Positions 32,777 to 44,368 of a DNA stretch of 64,000 nucleotides are shown one piece after another. This DNA comes from Pyropia yezoensis. Its lineage: Eukaryota; Rhodophyta; Bangiophyceae; Bangiales; Bangiaceae. The stretch lies in the NCBI GenBank assembly GCA_009829735.1, contig CM020620.1, forward strand, positions 16,512,354 to 16,576,353, in the 5' to 3' direction. The notes below the pieces were generated by a model. The model was given only the letters and a program-made list of their open reading frames with translations. It was not told the DNA's origin and made no database searches. A program made the translations under genes and the position numbers. Positions within the stretch are counted from its first letter, which is position 1. Every line of letters starts with the position of its first letter.

Positions 32777-32875
32777 GTTGGCTAACGATCCGTATGACAC
32801 GGTCCAAGTCCACCGTTCCTCTGAGACAGAGGGCCCCCTACACCCGGGTGCACCCGGAGGTAAAGTTTACCTCTG

Positions 32876-32893
32876 TCCCCTGCTGCTCCACCA
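32876..32893 (-). other. Primer binding site, second family
   Basis: TGGTGGAGCAGCAGGGGA two bases inside the LTR, identical to the site at 5483-5500. Confidence 0.75.
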
Positions 32894-32895
32894 AA

Positions 32896-33364
32896 TGTGG
32901 CAAAAACCACTCGCACACGCGACACCCAAGTTGGGGCGGTGCACAAGTGCTGCCTCCCGTGTCGGGGGAACCGGAAGAAGTGCAAGTCGCACACACTCTA
33001 TCCCTTTTGTGGGGCAATCCCCCCACTGGCAAACAAGAAGATGGTGTGTGGGCCAACAGTTTCTTGGTCGGGACGGGGAAGCGAGGCCAAGCCCCGCTGT
33101 CCCTCCCCTTATCCCCCCAGGGTCCCCTCAGAATCTCGCCACTCAGAATCTCCCACCCCAGCACCTGCCCACCGGGCCACACGAAAGTTCAAGACGATAA
33201 ATGCAGAAAACCCTCAAATCCAAGTTGGATTTACTACTCAGCTAACTATCCCAAACTTAGGGAATATGGACCCGAATGCAGGGGGAGGAACGGGTCAGGC
33301 TAGTGGCCTGCCGCCCCTTGCATGGCACGTGTTGCCCCCCTACCTGGGGGTCAATACTGCCACA
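32896..33364 (-). repeat. 5' LTR of second gypsy element (469 bp)
   Basis: Ends are TGTGGCA and TGCCACA, a perfect 7-bp inverted repeat. No partner LTR exists in the window. The flanking bases at 33365 are actct. Confidence 0.85.
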
Positions 33365-36300
33365 ACTCTCATTGATGACGTGCTTGGACTGCCGGTTAAT
33401 CGTCCCTTCAGCGCCCTGTGCCCACCCTCATGTACGGGCCGGCAGACCCCCCACAGGCCACACGCACTCACGCGCGCTCACACGGGCACCCGTGGACGCA
33501 TGGCACCCTCAGGCATGCGGGCATACCCACACAGGCTCGGGTCAAGCCCGCCTCCCTCGTGCACGCACAAAAACGCAGGTGCGCGCACGCAACGAGCCAG
33601 AGATACGCACGAGCGGTAGCCTCCACGTGCTTGCCCACACTGCAGCCATAGTTGAATTAGCCACAAGCACACGTCGGATAGAGATTTCCATCGCTGTCTC
33701 CAGCGCACCGATACGTAGACGTGCTCTCAGCTCGAAACGGTATGCTTGGAGAGCCCTGGTCCCAGACGGCAATGCATGCGCTACGCACTTACATATCTAA
33801 CATTTCCACCAAACCCGGAGTCGTAATATGCCCTGAACATCGCATGTCCCACGCGAATATTTGTCATGAACTATCGAGAAATAGTGATGTCTGAGTAATA
33901 GACAAGCCCGTGCTTCAATTCTCTCGCTGGTTAATTACTGAGTGTACAGTACAACTGAGCCGTACGCAACCAACGAGTTAAGTCGTCTATGGATAGCCCC
34001 GTTTCTTGTTGAGCGTGGCGAGCCGCCGCGCCGGCGGCGCCTCACGGAGGAACTCCCGCGACGAATGGAGCCGCCATCACCGCCGTGCGTGCTGGGAGGC
34101 GGGTGGGCGTTCCGTCGGCGCTTTCCTTCGAGTGCAGTTGGAGAGCGCCCTCGCAAAGCGGAACACACCCCTCCCCCTTTCCGTCCAGGGCACGTCCACG
34201 GGGAGTTGGCGGTTGACCAGCTGACGGGCGGCCGCTGATTTGAATTTTCAAAGCGGTCGCATACTATACATACGGGGACTGCTCGGAATTGGTAAGTGGG
34301 AGTCATGGATCCCGGACGTGGGGTGGCGGGGGCGCGCACCCCGACGTGGTCGTTCCCGTCAAGTGGACTGTGACAGGAACGCGGCGAAATCCGCCCCCTA
34401 CGCGGGCCAATGGGCGACAAGCTGTACGCCCGGCCCACACCGAGACCTTGCTACGTGGGCCCGTTGCCGTGCGGCGAGGAGCGCACCCAGATATGTATGG
34501 GCCACGACAGCAACCTCGACCGCCGGACGGCCACACCCTTCGCCCCCCACGGTGGGGGCCCCACCACCACGGCCCCCCCCCTCGTCTGGTTGGGGAGGCT
34601 TTCCACAGGAAGAACAGCAGCTCCAGTCGACGCTCCACCCCACTCTCCCCCCCCCGAAAAAGTGCCTTCAGTCCCCCTCGCGGACACGACGCTGCAGTCC
34701 CAGTTTTTTTTCCACGTGACCGCCTATTGGGAAACAAACCGCCACCCTAGTCGGGGGGCTCACACTGCCTGCCAGCCACGCCACGGGCACGTCGCAGACG
34801 CCGCGGGCGCGGCCCGCGGCGCCGACCGCTGTCAATCGGTTGAAAAATCACGACGGTCGCCACAGAGGTTTTTTTGGGCCCTCGGGCGGCCGACCGGGGG
34901 AGAAGGCGGTCACGGTCACCGCAAGTCGTGGGTGTGGGCGACTGCTGCCAGCACGTTGCCTTGCGACGCGGTGGCCCGTCCGAGCCACGCGCACTTTCGA
35001 CCGCCCACCCGCCCCCCCCCTCCCCCTCTCCCCCGCCACCCACCCGCAAGGACAGCCCCCCAGACGCCACGCCACGCATCGTGGTGGCCGTGTCATTGGG
35101 TGGGCCCCCCGCGGCTGGCCCCGCTCACCCGGGGCCACCATGGTCTTTTTTGGGAGACGTGTTCCCCCCCCCTCGCCCCCTCCCTGGCTGTGGCCCCCTC
35201 TCTTTTTCCACGCCACTGCCGACGAGCCCCCTCTTGCATGCGCTGCGTGGGGGTGGGTGGGGGAGGGGGTGGCCGCCACGAGGCGTGTCCTGCTGGCAAG
35301 CGGCTGGAGAGGCAACAGCCGAGGCAGGGGGGGCGGGGAGGGGGTTGCCGACGCCCCCTGGGAGACGGACAACGGGGAGGGGCCGGGCAGGGACACGGTG
35401 GTGGCGTCGTGCACGCAGGGCGCGCCGGTGGAGGCGGGCGGGCGCCAGACGCGCGCCCGCCGTTCCCCACCCAACCCCCCCCCCCCCCCCCCCCCCCCTC
35501 CCTGCAACGCGCGTGCCGTCGCGTGGGCGGTCCCGCCTCGACCGGCGCGTTCCCCCGTTGCGTGCGGCGGTGGCCGGTGGGGGGTGGCACGGGAACGCGC
35601 CCCCCGATCGTCCAACGGACCCAGGGGGGAGAGGACCGGGTGTGGCCGGCCGGTGGTCACCCTCACCGCCCACCCCAACCGCACCCCCCCCCCCCCTTCC
35701 GCCACAACGCCAACGACCGACGAGGCGGTGGGCACGAGGCGTGGGGCGTGACCCCCCCTGGGCTGGGGCCGTTGCGCGCGCTTTTGGGGGGCGGTGGTCC
35801 CCACACCGCCTTCCCCCCCCCACCCCCCTTTCGCGTGGTCGTCGCGTGTCAGCAGGCCACGCCCCGCCACCACACCCTCACCCTCGCTCTCTGCGCTGTT
35901 TTCCGCCAACCCCCTCCCCGCCCCCTATCACTCCCCCCCCCTTTCTGGCCGCGCCACCGTCGACGCCACCGCCGTGCCACACCCCCACCCCCCCCTCCCG
36001 TTGCGGGGCAGACAACACCGGGACACGCACGCGGGGTGGGACTGAAACCCGTCCGCCGGCTGCACTACGCAGCCTGCCGGCGCCCCGAGGCTCGCACATC
36101 GGCGGCCTGGGCGGCTGCGCGGCTCCTCTTTTAGACGGCTCGCCACCCGCGCGGGGAGGACGCGGCTCCCGACGAGCGCTGGCCAGTCGCCCACCGCACG
36201 CAGCCGGGTCGTCTCGCTGTCTGCGGCACGCGTCGTGCCCACGCGCGCCTCTGTCATCTTGGTTGCTGTTGTCGTTTGGGCGCGCCCCCGGCTTGCCGTC

Positions 36301-38307
36301 TGCACCAACGCCGCTCCCATTCCCAGCTTCCCACTTCCCTCCTCCCTGCTTTCCGTCCCCGTTTTCCTCCTTCCTCCCATCCCCCATTCCCTCGCCCTGC
36401 CCCCGGTCGCTGACCCGCTTCTGTCCCTGGGTGTTCATCCCCCTCGTCGGCCAAGCGCGCCTCCCTGACGACGGCACCTGTCCGCCACCTGGTCTGGCAA
36501 TCCCCACCCGCCCACCTCCCCCGGCGGCCCCGGCCCCGTCGTCGCCCGTTCCTCGTGGCCGGGCACGAACGGCGCCATGGCGTCCCCCCTCCCTGGCACG
36601 GCACCGCCCCCGACGCGGTCGCCGCCCGCAGCGGCCGCTGCCGCCGTCACGGCGGTCGACCCGCTGCCGACGCCGCCGCGGGTGCCCCCCCCCGCCCCGG
36701 CCGCCACCCCCATTGCCACCCCCACCCCCCCCCCCCCCCCACCAACAACAACAAGAACGACCACCAGAGCGTCACCCACACCGCCAAGGCTGTGTCACCC
36801 CCCGTGCCCGCCGGCGTCTGCCCCCCCGACGACGCCACCTCGGCACGCAGACGCGGCGGCAGCGGCGGCGGCACGCGCCGCTGCCGCGGCGGCGGCGCTC
36901 GCGCCGGCACGGCGGCAGCGGCGGCGGCGGCGGGGGGGCGCGGCGGCGGCCACCGCCGCGGAGGTGGGGGGGGGGAGGCTTGTGTTGCTGCCACCGGGCG
37001 GCGCCGCCCGGCTGGGGGGGGTGGCGCGGCCGCCCGCCGCACGGCGGCTGGTGTTTTAAGGCGCGGCGCTGACGGGGAGTGGGTGGGGGTCGGGGGCGGG
37101 GACGGGAGGGCCGGGCCGACCGCGTGGGCACGGTGGAGGGTCGACGGCTGGCAAGAAGATGAACTGCACGGCGGTGGCGGCGGCAAGGAGAGGTTTTTCC
37201 CGCGGGGGCGGCCGTGGAGCCCCCTCCGCTGCTCTGCCCGCGAGGATGGAGTGCGCCGGGCAAGTGCGCTTCCCCGGCCGCCGGGCCCCGCCTCCGAAGC
37301 CGTCGCCAGAGGTTGCAGCGGGACGCCTGTTCCACCGGGACGGTCCTAAAAGCCCCTCCATCCCGGGTGGTGCCGGGCCGTGTACGCGTAGTCCTACCCA
37401 TGCCCGTCGAACAGTCGTCCTTACCCATGCCCGTCGAACAGCCGCCCATGATAAGGCAATGGGCGACCCTAGTGTCTTGGATCGGCACCTGCTTCGTCGG
37501 CCTTGTGCATGACACGCCGTGGGCGGCTCGGGCGTCGGCGTCCGTGCGTCGCTCGCCCCGCCAAGTGGTGTGGACACCTTGTGGCGGCGATGCCTCGTGG
37601 TCCTGCTCTCATGACATCAGAATGGCGATCCTTTCGTGAACCTTGTGCTTTCTTCGTGCTTTTTTTCCTTTAAAATACAAACCTTGGACATATCTGCCAT
37701 ATCAATTGTTTGAGCGAGTATTATCTCTGCTTCAGCCAATTGCATCTCGGTCCAGGCCCTGACGCGGGAAGAGGGCCCATCCACGGGCCCCCCGACACCA
37801 CTCTCTGAGGGCCTCGACAGGAGCAGAAGATTACGGAGGAAGCTCGTGAGCAGCATGACCTGGCACGAACGGCCAACAACAGGACCGCCACCCGCTCCGA
37901 GGACCCCTGCAGCAGGGGGGGCTTCTCGCCACGATCTCGGCGTGTCCCACGGGCACGGGCCGCCACCGCGCGCTCTCCAAACACGCGACGACACTGCTCT
38001 CACGCCCCTCCCCCAGGTTCCCGCCCCTCTCCACCCTCTTGTGTGTGAGGGGCAGCCCCTCACCGTCGTTGCCCGGTGCCCGCGTCCCCCTCCCCCTCCC
38101 CAGCCTTCCCCCCCCCCCTGCCGCTGGTCCACACTCCCGCCGCCAGTCCACCCCGCCCGCCGGTCCACCCCGGCCGGGCCATCCCCGCCGGCCCCGCCGG
38201 TCCACTCCCTCCGCCCACCTCCCGTGTCGGCGGCGGACCCCCTCTCGAGCTCCCCCCCCCCCCCATTCACGGATCCCGTGACCCCGCCGCCACGCCCCCT
38301 CGCCAGG
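33365..38307. other. GC-rich low-complexity intergenic DNA
   Basis: 33365-34300 is mixed sequence with no gene recognised. 34300-38307 is dominated by C- and G-runs, including C24 at 35475-35498. Overlapping ORFs of 350-730 codons occur in several frames on both strands but are all Pro/Arg/Gly-rich with no motif. One ATG ORF (36577-37059, plus, 160 aa, Ala/Pro-rich) might be real but cannot be supported. Confidence 0.5.
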
Positions 38308-41300
38308 ATGGCGGCCTTTGTCGCCCCCCCCGCCGCCGCTGGCCTCCTCCGCCGCCTCCCGCTGGGCGCCACCGCCCGCCCGTGTGTGCTGGCGCCCGCC
38401 CGCGCCCGCCGGGCGGCCACCATTGTCGTCGCCGCGCCCCGCGTGTCGGCCACCCTGCGGGGCGGCGACGTCAGTGAGGCCACTGGGGGTGGCGGCGGCG
38501 GTGGCGGCTCTGCCGCCGCCGACGGGCTCACCCCGTCGCCCCCGTCGGCGGCCGCGCAGGTGACCCGGGCCGCCGCCCCCGCCGCCGCCGCCGCTGCCGC
38601 CAACGACAGTGGGAGCGGCGGAGAGGCGGTGGGGACGGCGCCGGCGTCGGCGCCGGCGGCCGCCCCCTCCCCTGCGACACCCCCCGCCGCGGCGGTGCCC
38701 CGCCCGCCGCCGCGGGTGGAGGTGGGGGACGTGCCGCTGGCACCACCCGGCGGCACCGACCCCGCCGCGGCGGCGGCGGCCGCGACGGGGCACCCCCGCC
38801 CGACGGTGCGGGCGCGGGGGGCCCCGCCGGCGGCGTTGACGGCGGCGCCTGTAGCCGCCGCGGCGGCGCCGGCGGGCGGCGGCGCCGTCGACGGCGGCCC
38901 ACCGCCGGCCATGGGGACGACGGTGACGGCGGCCGCGGGAGGGACGGGGGGGGCGGGGGCTCCCCCCCCCCCTGGTCAAGCTGCAAAGGCCGGCGGGGAC
39001 GCAACGGGCGCTGCGCCGCCGTCGCGGGAGCAGGCGTCGACGGCACCAACAGCGGCGGCGACCGGCGGGGCGTCGGCCCCCCCCGCGACGCCGCCAGCGA
39101 CCGCAGCGGCCGCTGCGCCGCCGCGCGAGCCGCCGGCTGGAGGTGCCCCCAAGGCCAATTCCTACTCCGCCGCCGCCGACGCGACCGCCACCGCCGCCGC
39201 GGCGACCGACGCGGCTGCCGACGCGGCCGCCGCCGACGCGGCCGCGTCCAGCGACGCAGTCCTTGCGGCGGTCAGCCGCTTCCTCGCCGCCGCGGGCAAG
39301 GTGACCGGCGCGGTCGCCGCGGGCGCCGCCGCCCGCGACCGCGTCGAGACGGCGCTCTGTGGCCGCCCCGCCGCCGCCATCGCAGACGCCGCCACGGCCG
39401 CCGACGCTGACGCCGACGGCGGTGGCAGCCCGTCGCCGCCGCCGCCGACGGCGGCGCAGCGGGTGGCACGGCGGGCCGCGACGGGCGTCGCCGCCGCCTG
39501 GGACGCCACCGTCGTTGCGCTGTTGCGCTCGTCGGTGCTGCCGCCGCCGCTGCGCGGCGCGCCCGACGCGGCCGTGAGCGCGGGCGTGGTGGCGCTGACG
39601 GTGGCGCTGCTGCTGGCGCCGCCCGTCTTTTTCCCGTCGCGAGGCGGGACGTCGTCGCCGGCGCCGGCGCCGATCGATGCCAAGACGGCGGCGCTGGAAA
39701 AGAAGCTGGCGGCCAAGCGGGAGCGCGCGTCGTCGCCGTCTTCGTCGTCGTCGTCGACGTCGTCGTCATCGTCGACGTCGGCCACCGCCCCCGCCGCGGC
39801 ACCGCCCGCGAGTGGAGGCGACCTGTTCCCGTCAAAGACCATTGCCGAGGGGGCGGCGCCTTCCAAGGCGCCGCCGTCGTCTACATCGTCAACACAGGCG
39901 GTCAAGCCGGCGGCGGTGGCCCCCACGCCGCCCGCACCCGCGGCACCCGCGGCGTCGCCTGCGCCAGCGGTGCCGGCAGCCACCTTGGCGGGCCGGTCAG
40001 CAGACGCCCCCGCCGCCCCCGCCGGTACCCCCATCGCCGCCCCCCCCCCCGCCGTCCCGTCCGTCAAGGCACCCACCCCGGGCCGGTCTGCGGCACCGAC
40101 GGCGGCGGAAGCTGGCGCCGCCATCCGCGCCGCGGTCGGCCCCCGCCGCGCGGCGCTCATCAGCGACGTACGGGTGGACTCGCTGTCGGCCACCCCCACC
40201 CTGTGTGTGGATGTGGCGGGTGCCCCCTTCTCGCGCCTCGCCTCTGACGACGCGCGGTCCTTTGCGGCCGTCGCGTACGGGGCGGCGCAGCCGCTCGGCT
40301 GGGAGACGGTCACGGTCGTTGACGCGCGGGACGGGTCCCCGCTGGCCGTCGCGGGGGTGGCCACCCGCCTGGCCGATGAGGACGACTCGCTGCGTGCGGT
40401 CGCCGCGTCCCTGCGGTCGCGTGCCGACACTGCGGCGGGCGACGCGGCGGTGGCGCGCGCCGAGGCGGCGGCGCTCTCTGAGCGCCTCGCCGCCGCCAAG
40501 GACGCGGCCGCCGCGTCACGGGCGGCCGCCGAGACGGCGCTCCGCGCGGCGCGCGCCGAGGTGGCCGCCCTCGCCGCCGACCTGGCCGACGTCCGCGCCG
40601 AAGCCGCCGCCGTCCCCGACCGGCAGGCGCTGGAAGCGCGCACGGAAGCCGCCGAGGCCGCCGAGGCCCGCTACGCCGACGCCGTGGAGGCGCTCGGCCG
40701 GCAGCTGGTGACGGCCCGGGACGCCGAGGCGGCCGCCCGCTCCGCGGCGGCGGCGGCCAACAAGACGGCGGCGGCGGCCAAGGAGGCGGCCGCTGCCGCG
40801 TCGGCGGCCGCGGAACGCCGGGTGGCCGCCGCAGAGGCAGCCGAATCCACCAAGGCCGCCGCCGCCATTGCCGACGCCCGCGCCGCGGCGGACGAGGCGG
40901 CAAAGGGCGCGGCCAAGGAGCTTGCCGCCGCCCGCAAGGACGCCGAGTCGCGCCTCGCGGCGGCCGAGGCCGCCGCCCGCGACGCAGCCGCATCGGCCGC
41001 CAAGGAGCTCGCCGCCGTCCGCTCCGACGCAGCCACGCGCGTTGCCGCCGCCGACCGAGCGGCGGCGGACAAGGCGGTGGCCGCCGCCGCCGACGCGGCC
41101 GCCCGCGTAACGGCGGCGGAAAAGGCGGCCGCCGAAGCCGACTCGGCGCGGGTGGCGGCCGTGGCCAAGTCCCAAAAGGAGGTGGACAAGGCGGCCGCCG
41201 ACGCGGCGGCGGCGGAGAAGCGGGCGGCCGCAGAGCGGGCGTCCCTGCAGGAGCGCCTGGAAAAGCTCACCGCCGAGCGTGACGAGCAGGCGGCGGCGGT

Positions 41301-41532
41301 TAAGGAGGCCAAGGCGCAGGCAAAGGCAGAGGTGGCGGCGGCCAAGAAGGCGGCCAAGGAAGCGGCCAAGGGGAAGGGGGGGGAGATGGCCGGGGAGGGG
41401 CCCAAGCAGGGTGGGGAGGTGGCCAGGGGCGGCGGGGATGCCGCCCCGCCGGCGGCGGCAGAAAAGACCGAGGGGGCGGGCAAGGTGCAGGCGGGCAAGG
41501 TGGCCGCCGCGGATGGGGCCAAGGCCAAGTAG
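38308..41532 (+). CDS. Ala-rich coiled-coil membrane protein, probably plastid-targeted
   Basis: 1074 residues from ATG 38308. The first 45 residues (MAAFVAPPAAAGLLRRLPLG...) are Ala/Arg-rich with no acidic residue, like a plastid transit peptide. Long Ala/Pro/Gly-rich disordered stretches follow. Near residue 419-444 is one hydrophobic segment (AGVVALTVALLLAPPVFF) that can span a membrane. Residues about 690-1030 form an almost unbroken Ala-rich heptad-like coiled coil with regularly placed charged residues, ending in a Lys/Gly-rich tail. I know of no exact family; a membrane-anchored filament or tether of the plastid is an inference. The ORF on the other strand (39162-40643) mirrors the coil and is a shadow. 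Confidence 0.75.
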   Translation: MAAFVAPPAAAGLLRRLPLGATARPCVLAPARARRAATIVVAAPRVSATLRGGDVSEATGGGGGGGGSAAADGLTPSPPSAAAQVTRAAAPAAAAAAANDSGSGGEAVGTAPASAPAAAPSPATPPAAAVPRPPPRVEVGDVPLAPPGGTDPAAAAAAATGHPRPTVRARGAPPAALTAAPVAAAAAPAGGGAVDGGPPPAMGTTVTAAAGGTGGAGAPPPPGQAAKAGGDATGAAPPSREQASTAPTAAATGGASAPPATPPATAAAAAPPREPPAGGAPKANSYSAAADATATAAAATDAAADAAAADAAASSDAVLAAVSRFLAAAGKVTGAVAAGAAARDRVETALCGRPAAAIADAATAADADADGGGSPSPPPPTAAQRVARRAATGVAAAWDATVVALLRSSVLPPPLRGAPDAAVSAGVVALTVALLLAPPVFFPSRGGTSSPAPAPIDAKTAALEKKLAAKRERASSPSSSSSSTSSSSSTSATAPAAAPPASGGDLFPSKTIAEGAAPSKAPPSSTSSTQAVKPAAVAPTPPAPAAPAASPAPAVPAATLAGRSADAPAAPAGTPIAAPPPAVPSVKAPTPGRSAAPTAAEAGAAIRAAVGPRRAALISDVRVDSLSATPTLCVDVAGAPFSRLASDDARSFAAVAYGAAQPLGWETVTVVDARDGSPLAVAGVATRLADEDDSLRAVAASLRSRADTAAGDAAVARAEAAALSERLAAAKDAAAASRAAAETALRAARAEVAALAADLADVRAEAAAVPDRQALEARTEAAEAAEARYADAVEALGRQLVTARDAEAAARSAAAAANKTAAAAKEAAAAASAAAERRVAAAEAAESTKAAAAIADARAAADEAAKGAAKELAAARKDAESRLAAAEAAARDAAASAAKELAAVRSDAATRVAAADRAAADKAVAAAADAAARVTAAEKAAAEADSARVAAVAKSQKEVDKAAADAAAAEKRAAAERASLQERLEKLTAERDEQAAAVKEAKAQAKAEVAAAKKAAKEAAKGKGGEMAGEGPKQGGEVARGGGDAAPPAAAEKTEGAGKVQAGKVAAADGAKAK

Positions 41533-42371
41533 CGCCTGACGCGGGGCGTTGCTCATTTGGCGGGCGGCAGAGCGGGCGGGAGTGTGTGGGGTGGAGTAGG
41601 AGAGGGGGGGGGGCAAGATGTGGGGAGAGGGGGGGGGAGCGCTGAGTTTCCGTTTGCCGTGGGGTGGGTGGGGCGGCTCTGGCATCACGGCCGGCACGCG
41701 GCCACCGCCGTGGCCGCGTGGTCGAGCGCTGGGCGGATGGGGTTGCGTGCCGTATTGTCTTTGCGCGTGCGTTTGCGTGGTGGCCGCCGCAATGGTTGCG
41801 TGTCTCTCGTCTGTTTACGGTGTGGGGCGTGGTGTATGTGGTCATTGGGTAGAGCTACCCGCGAGTGCGTGTGTTTTTGCTTTTATTTTTTTCATTCTTT
41901 GTGTCGGAGAGGCGTACCTTTTCTTCTCTAACCTGTGCGCGTCTTCTTCTTTTTGATAGGCCAGTGCGGCCGCCACACTCCTCTCCGACCCAGAAAGCTT
42001 CCTATTTTCTCCTTCCTTTCCTTGCCGTGTACCCGTTCCTTTGTATGTACAGTACATACAATCACCCACGCTGTCGACGCAAGGGCCCGTCGGGCCTCGC
42101 CGACAACCCACACCAGCCCGGCTGCCGGCAAGGCACCCTTTCTGCGCAGACACCCCAGTGAATGCACGCAGCCCCAGGGACAGTCCCCTCGCTCTCAATC
42201 CTAGGAGCGCTCCCCCGCCCCGGTCGCCGAGATACCCGCCCCACCAACCGCCCAGAACACCAACAGCAGTACAGGACACGTGACGAAAAAAAACACCACG
42301 CGATGCACCCGACGCGTTCCCTTCCCCCCCGCCCCCCCCGCCCCCCTCCCCTCTCCCACTCGTCTCTTTTC
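41533..42371. other. Convergent 3' intergenic region
   Basis: Lies between the ends of the coiled-coil gene (plus) and CSN3 (minus). It becomes T-rich at 41860-41950 and holds the perfect palindrome at 42042-42060. No gene seen. Confidence 0.55.
42042..42060. promoter_or_regulatory. 19-bp perfect palindrome TGTATGTACAGTACATACA
   Basis: Two 9-bp arms around one central base, midway between two convergent gene ends. Related TGTAC-rich sequences lie at 33942 and 54440. It could act in 3'-end formation of both transcripts (UGUA-type elements are known in mRNA 3'-end processing) or bind a dimeric protein; both are inference. Confidence 0.4.
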
Positions 42372-42566
42372 CTACGATGCGTGCCTCCGCGAGCGCGGCT
42401 GGGAGCCAAACACCTCGGACGCGACAAACTGCGGGTCCACCCGCAGCTCATCCAGCAGCGACGCCGCCCACCGTAGCTGCCGCAGGCTCCGCTCGTCTGC
42501 CTCGTTCGCGCCGTCCACACGGAGGGCCAGGCCCGGCACGGACGCGCTCCCCCCACCTGTGCCGAT

Positions 42567-42606
<40 letters not shown>

Positions 42607-44368
42607 GTGGCGTGCCGGGCGGCGCCCCCTTCCGTTGTCGCCGCTGCGGCAAGCGACGCCATCCCCGCGGCGCCATCAATCACCGCCGCCACCTCCCCGT
42701 CGGCGACCATGGACCGCAGGAGCGCCTCAGCGGCGGGCGTGTCGGGGAGGCCGACCATGGACGCCACGTCGGCGAGCGGCAGTGTCAGGTAGGTGCGGGT
42801 CAGCCGAATCACCCGCCGGCGGAGGAGGGCTGGGCCGAGTGCGGCAATGAGGCCGGCGTTGCCATCCGCGGCAAAGACGCGGCTGTGCGGCGCCACCGCG
42901 TCGGCAAGAGCGTCTGGGGTGGCGACTGCGACCGCCGCGACAAACGCGGTGGCGACCTTTTCGTACGCCTCGGCCGCCATAGAGAGCATGGAGCTGGTCG
43001 CCGACGCGGCCGGCGGCAGCGGCGGCGCCACGCCCGTGGCAAGGAGCCCCACCAGGATGCGCTTCTTGTGGGCGGCCAGTGCCACGTCGGTGGGGACATC
43101 TGCCGGCACGGTGAGGCACAGCGTCAACGCCGTGGCCGCCGCGTCCAGCCGCCCCACCGCCGCCGCCACGCACCCGCAATAGTAGTAGTAGAGCTGCACG
43201 TCAGTCGCGGCCAGCGCGGTCGCGGCCGCGTCAATGTGCGACGGGCGGGCCAGCGCCAGCTCCCGCACCGCGTCGGGGGCGCCCGCGGCGAGCGCCACGC
43301 CCAGCAGGTCTGCGTGGATGGGGGTGAGGTGGTCGGGAGTGGGCGCCGCCGCCGCCGCCGCCGCGGCCAGCGCGCGGACCAGCCCGAGGGGCGTGCGCGG
43401 GGGGGCCCCGGGGGGCGCCCCGACCCGCGCCGCCGCCCGCGCGGCGGCGGCGTACCGGGCGGGCAGCGCCCGTGCCAGCGGCGGCGGGATCCCCGCCACC
43501 GCCACGTCGTACAGGCGCAGCAAGGTGGTGGCAGCGGCGGTGGGGGGGGACACTGCCGGCTCACGTTGCAGGCGGGCGGCGAGGAGCGCCAGGTGCGCCA
43601 GGGGGGAACACCCCAAGGGCGTCGCGCTCAGCGCCCGGTCCAGGGCCGCAGAGCCGACCACCGCCGCGTGACGGGTAAACATCGCGTCGGCCTGTGGGGG
43701 GGGAGGGGGGGAACAGTCCGATGAGGGAAAGGGGCGCCGGGATCCGCACCAGCCGCGGGCCCGCGAAAAGGGGAGGTTAGCACGGCCGTCCAGAACACAA
43801 GACCCCCCGTGCACAACGCATGGAGCAGACAGACCGGCACTCCCCACCGCCAGGGTGCCCTTCCCCGCCTCCCCACACATCAAGCACGGCACAGCCTTGG
43901 CGCCACCCCCCCCCCGCCCCCCCCGTGCGCACCAAACCCCGTCCGTACCTCTCGCACCGTCACCAGCGACTCCTCGTCGTCCCGCACGGCCCCCGCCGCT
44001 GCCGCCAGTTGCGCCACCGCGGCGGTCAGCTCCTTGTCCTCGGCCGCGGCACAGCGGGCATCGCCGCCGCCGCCGCTGCTGCTGCCCCCCCCGCCACCAC
44101 CACCGCTGCCATGGCCAACGGCAGCGGACATCCCCCCCGGCAGCCCCCCCGCCGCCGGTGTCCCCGACCCAGACGCCGCCGCCCCCGCCGCGGGGGCCGG
44201 CGCCCGCCCGTCACTGGTGGTGACCGCCATGGCCGAGCCAGCCCTACTGGCACCGTCGCCGCCGCCGCCGCCGCCACTGCCGCCATTGGCTCCCGACCCT
44301 AGTGGCCGCACCCCCGCCCCCGCCGCCGCTGATGCCGTCGCCGGACCGAGCATGTCGTTCGACGACAT
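42372..44368 (-). CDS. CSN3: COP9 signalosome subunit 3 (PCI-domain protein)
   Basis: Two exons: 44368-43949 (140 codons) and 43691-42372, with a 257-nt GT-AG intron in phase 0; 579 residues. Exon 1 is Gly/Ala/Ser-rich apart from its end. Exon 2 matches CSN3 along its length: a TPIHADLLGVAL segment, DVQLYYYYCGC, an AAHKKRILVGLL segment, then a PCI region (roughly 400-480) with RVIRLTRTYLTLPLADVASMV and VADGEVAAVID. CSN3 is a scaffold subunit of the complex that removes NEDD8 from cullin ubiquitin ligases. A poly-Gly run near the C-terminus and the long low-complexity N-terminus make it longer than the usual 400-500 residues. Confidence 0.85.

Larger units (their letters stand above)
26846..33364 (-). 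mobile_element. Second Ty3/gypsy element, decayed, 3' end missing
   Basis: Minus-strand order: 5' LTR (32896-33364), primer site, gag, pol with chromodomain. Sequence is clearly different from the first family, though the layout is the same. Pol carries nonsense and frameshift changes and the 3' LTR is absent: chromodomain sequence abuts ABCG coding sequence around 26845-26870. An old copy that lost its end by deletion is the simplest reading. Confidence 0.92.

Noticed and set aside
34410..37072. Plus-strand ORFs of 574 and 732 codons and a minus ORF of 353 codons
   Set aside because: Mutually overlapping, Pro/Arg/Gly-rich, no start context or motif; open only because stops are rare in this GC-rich DNA.
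39162..40643. Minus-strand ORF of 493 codons
   Set aside because: Ala/Ser/Arg mirror of the coiled-coil gene; its repeats follow the codons of the real gene.
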